This document shows, piece after piece, positions 28,594 through 35,945 of a DNA stretch of 64,000 bases; positions within the stretch are counted from its first letter, which is position 1, and the number at the start of each line of letters is the position of its first letter. Both the position numbers and the translations under genes were made by a program. The DNA is from Moorella thermoacetica. Lineage in GTDB: Bacteria > Bacillota > DSM-521 > Neomoorellales > Neomoorellaceae. The notes beneath the pieces were generated by a model that saw only the letters and a program-made list of their open reading frames with translations, did no database searches and was not told the DNA's origin. The stretch spans positions 1,700,001 to 1,764,000 of the forward strand of contig NZ_CP012369.1 in assembly GCF_001267405.1 (NCBI RefSeq). The letters run 5' to 3'.

Positions 28594-29400
28594 CTACTCT
28601 GCTACATCCATGCTCAGATCTAACAGGGGGGCATCGATGATGGCCCGGCCTACGTCCACAATGTCGGCGCCGGCGGCGATAACGGCCTCCAATCCGGCCG
28701 GGGTGACACCACCGGCAAAGGCTATCTGGACCTGTTCCCGCCAGCCTCCGGTTCTGGCCGCCGTCACTGCCGCCTTCAGGTCCCGGAGGTTCCCGGTATC
28801 CACCATCAGGATGCCGGCCCCGGCCTCTGCGGCTACTGCGGCTTCGACTGCCACAGGCTGGAGTTCGCCACGCAGCTGCACGGCAATTACCCGTTCCGGA
28901 TCATAGGCCCGGGCCCGGGCAACAGCCGGGCCGACACCGCCCAGGAGGCGGACATAGTTTTTATCCAGGTAGATAAAGGGCCGGTCGGTAATGCGTACCC
29001 CCGCCCCGCCAGTGGCGATGGCCCGGCGCAGGTCGGACCTTACCTCCGGGGCTACCTTCTTCCAGGCGCCGCAGACGACTTTGATGCGACCCCCGGCCCG
29101 GCGGACAAAATCGGCCGCCGCCGTAGCCACCCCCGAGGGTTTACCAATGGCACCCAGGAGCATTTCTTCGGCCCGGATGACCTCCTCCGCCCCGCCTTGG
29201 CCCCGAAGGATACAGCTTCCGGGTTCCAGGGGCGCTCCTTCGGAGGCCAGGATCGTAAACTCAAGGCCCAGCTCCCTGGCCTGTTGCTCCAACCGGGCAG
29301 CCCCGGAAAAGATCCCTTTTTCCCGGGACGTTATCTTAAAGATGAATTTTTTCCCCTCCAGGGGGGCAAAGAGGAAATCCCTAAGCTCCACTGGCATCAC
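28594..29400 (-). CDS. NadC/ModD-like phosphoribosyltransferase-family protein
   Basis: 268 aa. Resembles nicotinate-nucleotide pyrophosphorylase and the related ModD proteins: AEEMLLGAIGKPSGVATAAADFV corresponds to the NadC helix before LQ..SGIAT, then GGAGVRITDRPFIYLDKNYVRLLGG, and the barrel end FAGGVTPAGLEAVIAAGADIVDVG. The usual TRKTxPG is replaced by CGAWKKVAPEVR, so it may act on another ring substrate. It overlaps the end of the IclR gene by 20 bp. Confidence 0.7.
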   Translation of the reverse strand: MMPVELRDFLFAPLEGKKFIFKITSREKGIFSGAARLEQQARELGLEFTILASEGAPLEPGSCILRGQGGAEEVIRAEEMLLGAIGKPSGVATAAADFVRRAGGRIKVVCGAWKKVAPEVRSDLRRAIATGGAGVRITDRPFIYLDKNYVRLLGGVGPAVARARAYDPERVIAVQLRGELQPVAVEAAVAAEAGAGILMVDTGNLRDLKAAVTAARTGGWREQVQIAFAGGVTPAGLEAVIAAGADIVDVGRAIIDAPLLDLSMDVAE

Positions 29401-30214
29401 TCTCCACGACGGGCCGGTAACCCAACCCGGCCGAAATCTCGGCCGCCGTCCGGGTAATACGATCTATCGCCAGCTGCAGCCTCTCTCCGTCCATCCGGGC
29501 TGCCGGCCCGGAGACGCTGATGGCCGCGCAAACCTTGCCGTTGTGTTCCCGCAGGGGCGCCGCCACGCAACGAAGACCGTCCATGATCTCTTCATTATCA
29601 ATGGCGTACCCCTGAGAACGGATTTTCTCTAATTCCGCTTCCAGCCGGCGCGGGTCGGTAATGGTATTCCTGGTGTAGCGGGGCAATCCCTTAAGAGCAA
29701 TGATGCGCTTTACTTCGCTGGGGTGAAGGTAAGCCAGGAGCACCTTCCCCACCCCTGTGCAATGAGCCGGCAGGCGCATGCCCACCTGGGAAACAATACG
29801 CAGGGATTGGCGGCTCTCCCGCTTATCGATATATAAGACCTCGCCCTTATCCAGGATAACCAGGTGCACCGTCTCCTCCAACTCTTCTACCAGGTGCTGG
29901 ATATAGGGGGCGGCCACCCGGCGGACGTCCCAGTTGTTGGCGACGGCGTTGCCGATCTCAAACAGGCGAATCCCCAGCCGGTAACGGCCGTCGAAGGCCG
30001 ACTGCTCGATATAGCCATAGTCCCGCAGGGTAGATAGCAGGCCGTGCAGGGTACTTTTAGGTAGTTCCATCTCCCGGGCCAGCTCCGCCAGGGACATCTC
30101 CCGCTGGCTGGCCGCCAGGAGATCAAGGATCATCAGGGCCTTGGCCACCGAGCGTATCTGGGGTGGATGGTCTTTCCTACTGGTCTTTTTTGCCTCCACG
30201 GGAACGGCCTCCAT
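29381..30214 (-). CDS. IclR-family transcriptional regulator
   Basis: 277 aa. An N-terminal winged helix (residues 20-85: SVAKALMILDLLA, LAELAREMELPKSTLHGLLSTLRDYGYIEQ) is followed by the IclR effector domain (VGMRLPAHCTGVGKVLLAYL, VAAPLREHNGKVCAAISVSGP). IclR members often control aromatic-acid catabolism. It heads the cluster, so it probably regulates its own transcript and the pathway genes in response to a pathway acid. Confidence 0.93.
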   Translation of the reverse strand: MEAVPVEAKKTSRKDHPPQIRSVAKALMILDLLAASQREMSLAELAREMELPKSTLHGLLSTLRDYGYIEQSAFDGRYRLGIRLFEIGNAVANNWDVRRVAAPYIQHLVEELEETVHLVILDKGEVLYIDKRESRQSLRIVSQVGMRLPAHCTGVGKVLLAYLHPSEVKRIIALKGLPRYTRNTITDPRRLEAELEKIRSQGYAIDNEEIMDGLRCVAAPLREHNGKVCAAISVSGPAARMDGERLQLAIDRITRTAAEISAGLGYRPVVESDASGA

Positions 30215-30393
30215 TCGGTTATGTCAAACGATGTTCGTTATTTTAAGTATACAATATTCATTCCTAAAAAACCACCCTTACAGGCCTGGTAATATTCGAC
30301 ATAACCGAACGCCGTTTCGCTTTAATGCATGTTAAGAATTCGTTATTTTATTTGGTATTCCTGCTATACCAAAGCCCTTTTTGTTCGACATAG
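30214..30393. promoter_or_regulatory. Repeat-rich control region upstream of iclR
   Basis: The 340-bp gap between the divergent iclR and protease genes contains inverted copies TTCGGTTATGTCAAA (30214-30228) and TTCGACATAACCGAA (30295-30309), a third partial TTCGACATAG (30384-30393), and two direct copies of TTCGTTATTTTA (30234-30245, 30339-30350). These are candidate operators, perhaps for IclR. A TATACT on the minus strand near 30245-30250 could be the iclR -10. I see no gene in 30394-30555. Confidence 0.5.
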
Positions 30394-30555
30394 TCGCAAA
30401 TTTAGCGGTTACCATGAACTAAGTGACCCCAGGTACCCGCGTGGATAACCTGGCATATCCTGTTGTCAGGAGAGGAATAATAGACTGCAACCAGCGCCTG
30501 GAGGAAACTTGTAGTGCCCGGTCTCTTAAGCATTTTGTGGAGGAGGTACTAGCAC

Positions 30556-31386
30556 TTGGACTTTCTATCCATCATCTGGATTATCTTTATTATCTCGGCC
30601 TTCTTACCTATGATCCACCAGCGGCGGATTGAAGCAGCCCGCCTGCACCTCATCAAAACCTTTGAAAAAAGGCGGAACTCCCGCCTGGTCACCCTCATCC
30701 ATCGCCAGGAGGCCCTGAGCTTTCTGGGCATTCCCCTGAGCCGCTATATCAATATTGAGGATTCCGAACAAATCCTCCGGGCCATCCGCCTGACCCCCGA
30801 TGATATGCCCATCGACCTGGTTCTCCATACCCCGGGGGGCCTGGTCCTGGCGGCCGAACAGATTGCCCACGCCATCTTAAAGCACCCGGCCAAAGTTACC
30901 GTATATGTCCCCCACTACGCCATGTCCGGGGGCACCCTCATCGCCCTGGCGGCCGATGAGATCGTCATGGACGAAAACGCCGTCCTGGGGCCTGTAGACC
31001 CCCAGCTGGGCGAGTACCCGGCGGCCTCGATTATCAAGGTTATCGAGGAAAAGGATAAAAATAAGATCGACGACCGTATCCTCATCCTGGGCGACATTGC
31101 CCGCAAGGCCATGAATCAGGTCCGGGAGAGCCTGGTGGAACTCCTGGCTGAGAAAATGGAACGCCAGCGGGCCGAGGAACTGGCTACAGTTTTTAGTGAG
31201 GGCCGCTGGACCCACGACTACCCCATCGGTGTGGACCAGTTGATTAAAATGGGCCTCCCGGTGAAAACCGGCCTGCCCCGGGAGATATACCAGCTCATGG
31301 AACTTTATCCCCAGCCGGCCAGCCGCCGGCCTTCGGTGCAGTATGTACCCCTCCCCTACAGCCGTCGCGATGGTCAGCGGGATTAA
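30556..31386 (+). CDS. SDH-family (SppA/ClpP-like) membrane serine protease
   Basis: 276 aa. One N-terminal membrane segment (FLSIIWIIFIISAFLPMI), then a crotonase-like protease domain: DLVLHTPGGLVLAAEQIA, catalytic Ser in PHYAMSGGTLIALAADEIVMD, and VLGPVDPQLGEYPA. This matches PF01972 (serine dehydrogenase proteinase), related to signal-peptide peptidase. A membrane-anchored, cytoplasm-facing protease is expected. TTG start at 30556 follows GGAGGT. Confidence 0.87.
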   Translation: MDFLSIIWIIFIISAFLPMIHQRRIEAARLHLIKTFEKRRNSRLVTLIHRQEALSFLGIPLSRYINIEDSEQILRAIRLTPDDMPIDLVLHTPGGLVLAAEQIAHAILKHPAKVTVYVPHYAMSGGTLIALAADEIVMDENAVLGPVDPQLGEYPAASIIKVIEEKDKNKIDDRILILGDIARKAMNQVRESLVELLAEKMERQRAEELATVFSEGRWTHDYPIGVDQLIKMGLPVKTGLPREIYQLMELYPQPASRRPSVQYVPLPYSRRDGQRD

Positions 31387-31407
31387 GACCGCGGCCATGG
31401 GACTAAA

Positions 31408-31437
31408 AAGATACCCCCGGCCTGCCGGGGGTATCTT
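31408..31437. terminator. Bidirectional terminator
   Basis: AGATACCCCCGGC pairs with GCCGGGGGTATCT around a 2-nt loop, A run on the left and TTAT on the right; serves the protease gene and the facing coat-protein genes. Confidence 0.8.
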
Positions 31438-31492
31438 ATCGCCATGCTGTGCTCTCCCGTGACAGCCGTAAAGGGAGAACTAACCTACCCTT

Positions 31493-31837
31493 TTAAATGC
31501 GGTACTGAGGTATACCACCCATCTGGGGCTGGCCCATGAAGGCACCGCCAGCCATACCGACCTGCTGCAGGCGCTGGTGCTCCTGTTGCATACGCTGCTG
31601 CAGCTGGCTGATCTCCTGCTGGCTGGCCAGATTCAACTGGTACCAGCCCCTGGCGTGCATGACATCCCATACTGCCTTCAGGCAATTTTGTTCATCCTGG
31701 TAAACAGCCATGAAATCCCGCCGCAACTGATCATTGGCGCATTCAGTAATGGCCGTGTTGTAGCAACTGGTTAAGAGCTTTTCGCTGGCCAGGCAATCGC
31801 TAAAAATACTCTTATCATCGAATCCCTGGATGGGCAT
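31493..31837 (-). CDS. CotF-family spore coat protein
   Basis: 114 aa. Coat F domain (PF07875 type): DDKSIFSDCLASEKLLTSCYNTAITECANDQLRRDFMAVYQDEQ, a two-helix ferritin-like segment, then Gln-rich helix and Gly/Met/Gln tail. Expected in the mother-cell spore coat. Directly follows a smaller relative. Confidence 0.88.
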   Translation of the reverse strand: MPIQGFDDKSIFSDCLASEKLLTSCYNTAITECANDQLRRDFMAVYQDEQNCLKAVWDVMHARGWYQLNLASQQEISQLQQRMQQEHQRLQQVGMAGGAFMGQPQMGGIPQYRI

Positions 31838-31849
31838 TTACTTCCCCTC

Positions 31850-32047
31850 CTACATCAGTTGTTGTCCGCCCAGGTGGCGGATCAGGGTATTATAGTGGCG
31901 CTGGTGGGCCTGCTGCACCGAGGTGAGGACGTTCTTCAATTGCGGGTCGGTGCACTGGGCGGCAAAAGCCCCGAACTTTTGGATCATGAGCATTTCGTTG
32001 CTCAAGTTTTCCCGGAGCTGCATTAATTCCGCCTGGGTTAAACTCAT
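31850..32047 (-). CDS. Small CotF-like spore coat protein
   Basis: 65 aa starting MSLTQAELMQLRENLSNEM; the ATG at 32047 lies 7 nt after GGAGG, and upstream codons lack support. Helical with the family pattern KFGAFAAQCTDPQLKNVL and HQRHYNTLIRHL. Probably partners the larger coat protein 12 nt downstream. Confidence 0.8.
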   Translation of the reverse strand: MSLTQAELMQLRENLSNEMLMIQKFGAFAAQCTDPQLKNVLTSVQQAHQRHYNTLIRHLGGQQLM

Positions 32048-32140
32048 CAGGTGGCCTCCTTTGTAAAAATATATCAATCGTCCATCATTTTTCCCTGCCG
32101 CCAGTAATCTATGCATACCTATACACCACCTGGGGTGGCC

Positions 32141-32172
32141 AAAAATAACCAGGCCGGGGCGGGTCCCCGGCC
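32141..32172 (-). terminator. Terminator after the selenoglutaredoxin gene
   Basis: GGCCGGGG paired with CCCCGGCC, followed on the minus strand by TGGTTATTTTT. Confidence 0.8.
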
Positions 32173-32181
32173 AGTGCAGGC

Positions 32182-32418
32182 TTAGTGCAAGATTTTTTGC
32201 AAGCGGGTCTCATCGAAGCCGACCATTACCTGGCCGTTGACCACCAGGGTGGGCACCGCTGTCTGGCCTGTGCGCCGGTACATCTCTTCCCGGGCCTGCT
32301 CATCGGTGGTGATGTCCTTTTCCTCGTAGTCAACGCCATGACGGGAAAGATACTCTTTCACCGTAGCGCAACTGGGTCAGGTCGGGGTGGTATAAACGAT
32401 GACGTTGTCTTCAGGCAT
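32182..32418 (-). CDS. Selenocysteine-containing glutaredoxin (in-frame TGA)
   Basis: 78 aa read from ATG 32418 to TAA 32182 with one in-frame TGA at 32377-32379. The protein is glutaredoxin/NrdH-like: strand NVIVYTTP, active site TPT-U-PSC where TGA replaces the first Cys of CxxC, then VPTLVVNGQVMVGFDE with the cis-Pro and the C-terminal glutathione/thiol-groove motif. The reading frame stays open and family-like on both sides of the TGA, and a SECIS-like hairpin follows it. A redox-active selenol should speed disulfide reduction. GGAGGTG lies 17 nt from the ATG, unusually far. The gene is easily missed because the TGA splits it. Confidence 0.85.
32333..32379 (-). promoter_or_regulatory. Candidate bacterial SECIS element after the TGA
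   Basis: The mRNA after UGA can fold as GCGC-U-ACGG-(U)-G-AAAG-AGUAU-CUUU-C-CCGU-(C)-A-(UG)-GCGU. It has a single bulged U five pairs below an apical loop containing GU, the two features SelB recognises in bacterial SECIS hairpins. The fold was drawn by hand. Confidence 0.65.
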
Positions 32419-32489
32419 AGTTTAAAAAGCACTCGCACCTCCCGGCTGATTTTTTATTTAGTCTGCCGGGAATAGCAAGTATTTATGCC

Positions 32490-33890
32490 CTATTTACGTT
32501 TAAAGAGGGAACCCAGGGCGGTCCGGGTGCTGCTTAAGGTTACCCCCAGGAAACCATGGCCACGAAGCACGGCTTCGAGGGCATTCACTACATGGTCAAT
32601 CTCTTCCTCACCGACGATCAGGGGCGGCTCCAGGCGGATGACGTTGGGGTTGTTCAGGGTGTAAGCTGTTATCACCTGGTACTTGTTCATGAGTTCGCCG
32701 GCTACCAGGGAACCGAAGTACTCTCCTGCCAGTTCGTTAACCTTGCCCCGGGTCAGTTTATCTAACAGCCCTCCCACCGGCTGGTTAAATTCCAGGCCGA
32801 TGATCAGGCCGCGGCCGCGGACGTCTTTAATTAGATCGTACTTTTCCTTTAGCTGCCGTAACCTCTCCAGGAAATAACGCCCCATAGCAGCCGCCCGGCC
32901 GGCCAGGTCCTGATCCAGGATGCTCTGCAGGGCTGCCAGGCCGGCGGCTGTGGCCAGGCTGTTGCCGCCGAAGGTGGAGGTGTGGAGCAGGGCTTTGTCC
33001 ATACCGCCGTAAGCCCGATCCCATACTGCCGGCCGGGCAATATAGGCGCCGATTGGCATGACGCCGCCGCCCAGGGACTTGGCCAGGCACATAATATCCG
33101 GGACCACGCCCTCATGCTCGCAGGCAAATAGATAACCAGTCCGGCCAAAGCCCGTCTGGATCTCATCGATAATCAGCAGGCTGCCGTAGCGGTCGCAGAG
33201 TTCCCGCGCCCCTTTAAGGTAACCGTCATGGGGAACGATAACCCCGCCTTCGCCCTGGATGGGTTCGACGATAAAGGCGGCCGCGTCCCGGCGGGAGAGT
33301 TTGGCCTCCAGGGCTTCCAGGTCGTCATAGGGGACGGCCTCACAGCCAGGTAACAGGGGACCGAAGGGACGCTGATATTTCTGGCGCCCGGTGACCGATA
33401 AAGAACCGAAACTCTTGCCATGAAAGGAGTTCTGGCAGTAAATAATCTTCTCCCTACCTGTAGACGCCCGGGCGAGTTTCAGGGCGCCCTCCACCGTTTC
33501 AGTCCCGCTGTTGCTAAAAAAAACCCGCTCCAGGTCGCCCGGAGTAACCTGGGCCAGGTTATGGGCCAGGGCTGCCGCCAGGGGATTGAGGGAAGCCTGG
33601 AGGAGGTTGGGGCGGCCCATGGCCTCTTTGACTGCCGCCAGCACCTCCGGCGGGTTATGGCCCAGGTTCAGGGCGCCGTAGCCGCCCAGGAAATCAAGGT
33701 AGCGTTTACCGTCCTTATCCCAGACCGCCATTCCCTCGGCCCGGACAAAGGCCTTGTCGAAGTCCAGCAGGGCCAGCATCGTGGCCAGGCCAGGATTGAT
33801 ATAACGACGGTAGAGATCCCTGGTTTCCTGGCGGCCGGCCTGCAGGGCCGTCTCCAGGCTGATTATTTTCTCTCCTGTCAATCCTCCCAC
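32490..33890 (-). CDS. patA: Class III aminotransferase (putrescine aminotransferase-like)
   Basis: 466 aa PLP enzyme. Long N-terminus typical of putrescine aminotransferases, FFSNSGTETVEGALKLAR, FHGKSFGSLSVTG, EPIQGEGGV, IIDEIQTGFGRTG, and the PLP-binding Lys in CLAKSLGGGVMP. It would move an amino group from putrescine (or another omega-amine) to 2-oxoglutarate. GTG start at 33890 after GGAAAGG. Substrate inferred from family resemblance only. Confidence 0.82.
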   Translation of the reverse strand: MGGLTGEKIISLETALQAGRQETRDLYRRYINPGLATMLALLDFDKAFVRAEGMAVWDKDGKRYLDFLGGYGALNLGHNPPEVLAAVKEAMGRPNLLQASLNPLAAALAHNLAQVTPGDLERVFFSNSGTETVEGALKLARASTGREKIIYCQNSFHGKSFGSLSVTGRQKYQRPFGPLLPGCEAVPYDDLEALEAKLSRRDAAAFIVEPIQGEGGVIVPHDGYLKGARELCDRYGSLLIIDEIQTGFGRTGYLFACEHEGVVPDIMCLAKSLGGGVMPIGAYIARPAVWDRAYGGMDKALLHTSTFGGNSLATAAGLAALQSILDQDLAGRAAAMGRYFLERLRQLKEKYDLIKDVRGRGLIIGLEFNQPVGGLLDKLTRGKVNELAGEYFGSLVAGELMNKYQVITAYTLNNPNVIRLEPPLIVGEEEIDHVVNALEAVLRGHGFLGVTLSSTRTALGSLFKRK

Positions 33891-33942
33891 TTACCTTTCC
33901 GCAAAAATATTTAACCAAACAGGGGTCGGCCCTTTTAAGGGT

Positions 33943-33983
33943 GCAAAAAATAATTGACCCTAAAGGGCTCTCCCTTTAAGGTC
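33943..33983 (-). terminator. Terminator after the radical-SAM gene
   Basis: Minus strand GACCTTAAAGGG pairs with CCCTTTAGGGTC around AGAG, followed by AATTATTTTTT. Confidence 0.85.
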
Positions 33984-34009
33984 ATTTTACCATTTCTACC
34001 CTTGATTGT

Positions 34010-35395
34010 TCAATGGGCCTGGCAGCACCTGTCTCCCGCAGCTGTCTTACCCGCCTTCCCGGCCTCATTCCAGATGCGGTCGGCGATGGCCCCCCAATCC
34101 CGGGCGTAGGGGGCCAGTTTGGCCGCGAACTCCTCCGCTGTCTCGTCAGCGTGGAGCTGGGTCGAGCGGGCGCCCGCCTCGGCCACCATCTCCCGCAGCA
34201 TCTCCGGGTTGTCGATAAGGGGGCAGGGCCGGCGCAGGTTGGTATTAAAAGGCTGGCGTTTCTGATAGGCCCAGAAAAGGGGGTTCTGCAGGGCCTCCAC
34301 CAGGCTGATATGGTTAATATTACAGGTACTGTAGTGGACAAAGGCGCAGGGCTCTACTTCCCCGGCGGCGTTGATGTGGAAGTAGCGCCGGCCGCCGGCG
34401 ATACAGCCGTTGCTCGCCTCGCCGTCGTTCCAGAAGTCCACTAGAAAGATGGGTTTCGTCTGGCGGAAATACTGGATGCGGTCGAACATCCAGGCCCGCT
34501 GCTCCGGCGTGGCCATCATCTCCAAGTCCACGTCCTTGCCGATGGGGATATAGGTGAAATACCAGCCAAAGGCCACGCCCTTTTCCACCAGCATATCTAC
34601 AAATTCCTCGCTGCCCAGTTCCTCGGTATTGTTACGGCTGTAGGTGACCGAGACCCCGTATACGGCCCCGGCCTCGCGCATGAGATCCATGGCCTGCATC
34701 ACCCTGGCGAAAACGCTTTTACCCCGGCGGGCGTCGGTCTTTTCCTCAAAACCTTCCAGGCTCAGGGCTACGGTAATATTACCCAGGCGAACCATGTCGT
34801 CCACAAAGGCCCGGTCAATCAGGGTACCGTTGGTAAAGAGATGGAAGACCTGGTCGGGATGTTTCTCTGCCAGGCGAACAATATCTCCCCGCCGCATCAT
34901 GGGTTCCCCCCCGGAGAGGACAATAAAGTTGATCCCTAGCTTCTCCCCCTCAGTAACTACCCTGTCCATAGTGGCGAAATCCAGCTCCCGGGCCCGCTGG
35001 TAGTCGCCGGCCCAGCAGCCCCGGCAGTGGAGGTTACATTTCTCCGTCGGGTCCATGAGAATGGCCCAGGGCACTGCCACTCCCAGTTTCGCCGCCCATT
35101 CCTTTTGCCGCGGTACGCCAATAAAGGTAGAATTAACAAAAAAATCCATGGCCAGGCGCTGGCGAATATTGGGATGGGTTGTGGTCAGCAACCGTCGGGC
35201 AAACTGGTACCAGTTGCCTTCTTTATTTTCCAGTACTTTCTTAACGTTGGCTACCATCTCCCGGTGGTAGGGGTCCCGCGCCAGTTTTTCGGCCAGGGTG
35301 ATCAGGCGCGGGATATTTTTTTCGGGATTATTGAGAATCAATTTTACCCCCTGCTCCAGTACCTTTTCACCGACATAGGTTGCCGCCAGGTTCAA
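34010..35395 (-). CDS. Radical-SAM protein with C-terminal cysteines
   Basis: 461 aa. An N-terminal ~110-aa helical domain precedes the radical-SAM core: CNLHCRGCW (cluster), LSGGEPMM, HLFTNGTLID, VALSLEGF. A C-terminal region with CIAGGRRYFHINAAGEVEPC...C is SPASM-like and may hold an auxiliary cluster. The last residues end in CCQAH. The TTG at 35395 is chosen because GGAGG lies 8 nt upstream. Substrate unknown; no obvious peptide precursor gene lies next to it. Confidence 0.8.
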   Translation of the reverse strand: MNLAATYVGEKVLEQGVKLILNNPEKNIPRLITLAEKLARDPYHREMVANVKKVLENKEGNWYQFARRLLTTTHPNIRQRLAMDFFVNSTFIGVPRQKEWAAKLGVAVPWAILMDPTEKCNLHCRGCWAGDYQRARELDFATMDRVVTEGEKLGINFIVLSGGEPMMRRGDIVRLAEKHPDQVFHLFTNGTLIDRAFVDDMVRLGNITVALSLEGFEEKTDARRGKSVFARVMQAMDLMREAGAVYGVSVTYSRNNTEELGSEEFVDMLVEKGVAFGWYFTYIPIGKDVDLEMMATPEQRAWMFDRIQYFRQTKPIFLVDFWNDGEASNGCIAGGRRYFHINAAGEVEPCAFVHYSTCNINHISLVEALQNPLFWAYQKRQPFNTNLRRPCPLIDNPEMLREMVAEAGARSTQLHADETAEEFAAKLAPYARDWGAIADRIWNEAGKAGKTAAGDRCCQAH

Positions 35396-35435
35396 AGTCA
35401 AAACCTCCTTACCCTTAAGTTTATTAAAACGCAAA

Positions 35436-35471
35436 AGGTGGCACTAACGTTTTCAACGTTAACTACCACCT
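35436..35471 (-). promoter_or_regulatory. Leader hairpin before the radical-SAM gene
   Basis: AGGTGGTAGTTAACGTT and AACGTTAGTGCCACCT form a long stem with loop GAA, followed by TTTTGCGTTTTAA, 40 nt before the start codon. It could be an attenuator or protein-binding site. Confidence 0.5.
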
Positions 35472-35632
35472 CCCGAAATACCCAAAAGACCAATTTTTAT
35501 TTTAATTATATGCTTCTGTCCATATTTGGTCAAGGGCTCCCTTAAGGGTAGAAATTGTCCCTTATATTATCCCCGGCCAAGGTAAAACTATAAAACGAAC
35601 AGGGACCAAAACTGCAAAGGAGGCTGCATCTT

Positions 35633-35866
35633 ATGACCATTGGTACTCAGATGCACCAGACCCTCACCAGCCTGGAAGGCGCGGTAGCTGACCTGAAAAC
35701 CTACGCCCTGCAAACTGAGGACAAAAACGCCAAGAAACAGTTCACCGACTACGCCAACCAGCTCGATAGTATTGCTCAGGGCTTAAAGGGCCGGGTCAAT
35801 TACCTGGAAAGCCAGGAACCCCAGTACAAGGTCTTCCAGAAGGCGCAGCAACCCCAGCAGCAGTAG
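35633..35866 (+). CDS. DUF1657 family small protein
   Basis: 77 aa. MTIGTQMHQTLTSLEGAVADL and FALQTED-like YALQTEDKNAKKQF match DUF1657, a two-helix protein common in spore formers and often found near spoVA or DUF421 genes. Ends with a Gln-rich tail. ATG follows GGAGG. Probably expressed in sporulation. Confidence 0.88.
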   Translation: MTIGTQMHQTLTSLEGAVADLKTYALQTEDKNAKKQFTDYANQLDSIAQGLKGRVNYLESQEPQYKVFQKAQQPQQQ

Positions 35867-35881
35867 TGTCCCTTTTAGTAT

Positions 35882-35907
35882 AGCCCCCGCCAGTGCGGGG
35901 GCTTTTT
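35882..35907. terminator. Terminator after the DUF1657 gene
   Basis: AGCCCCCGC pairs with GCGGGGGCT around CAGT, then TTTT. Confidence 0.88.
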
Positions 35908-35945
35908 AAGAAACGGAGGCTATTGTCTGGCCGCCGGGGAAGCCT

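Noticed and set aside
30423-30632. 69-codon plus-strand frame before the protease gene
   Set aside because: It overlaps the protease start in another frame, has no ribosome site and no protein-like pattern.
32185-32475. Plus-strand open frame opposite the selenoglutaredoxin
   Set aside because: Antisense shadow; the minus-strand frame has clear glutaredoxin motifs.
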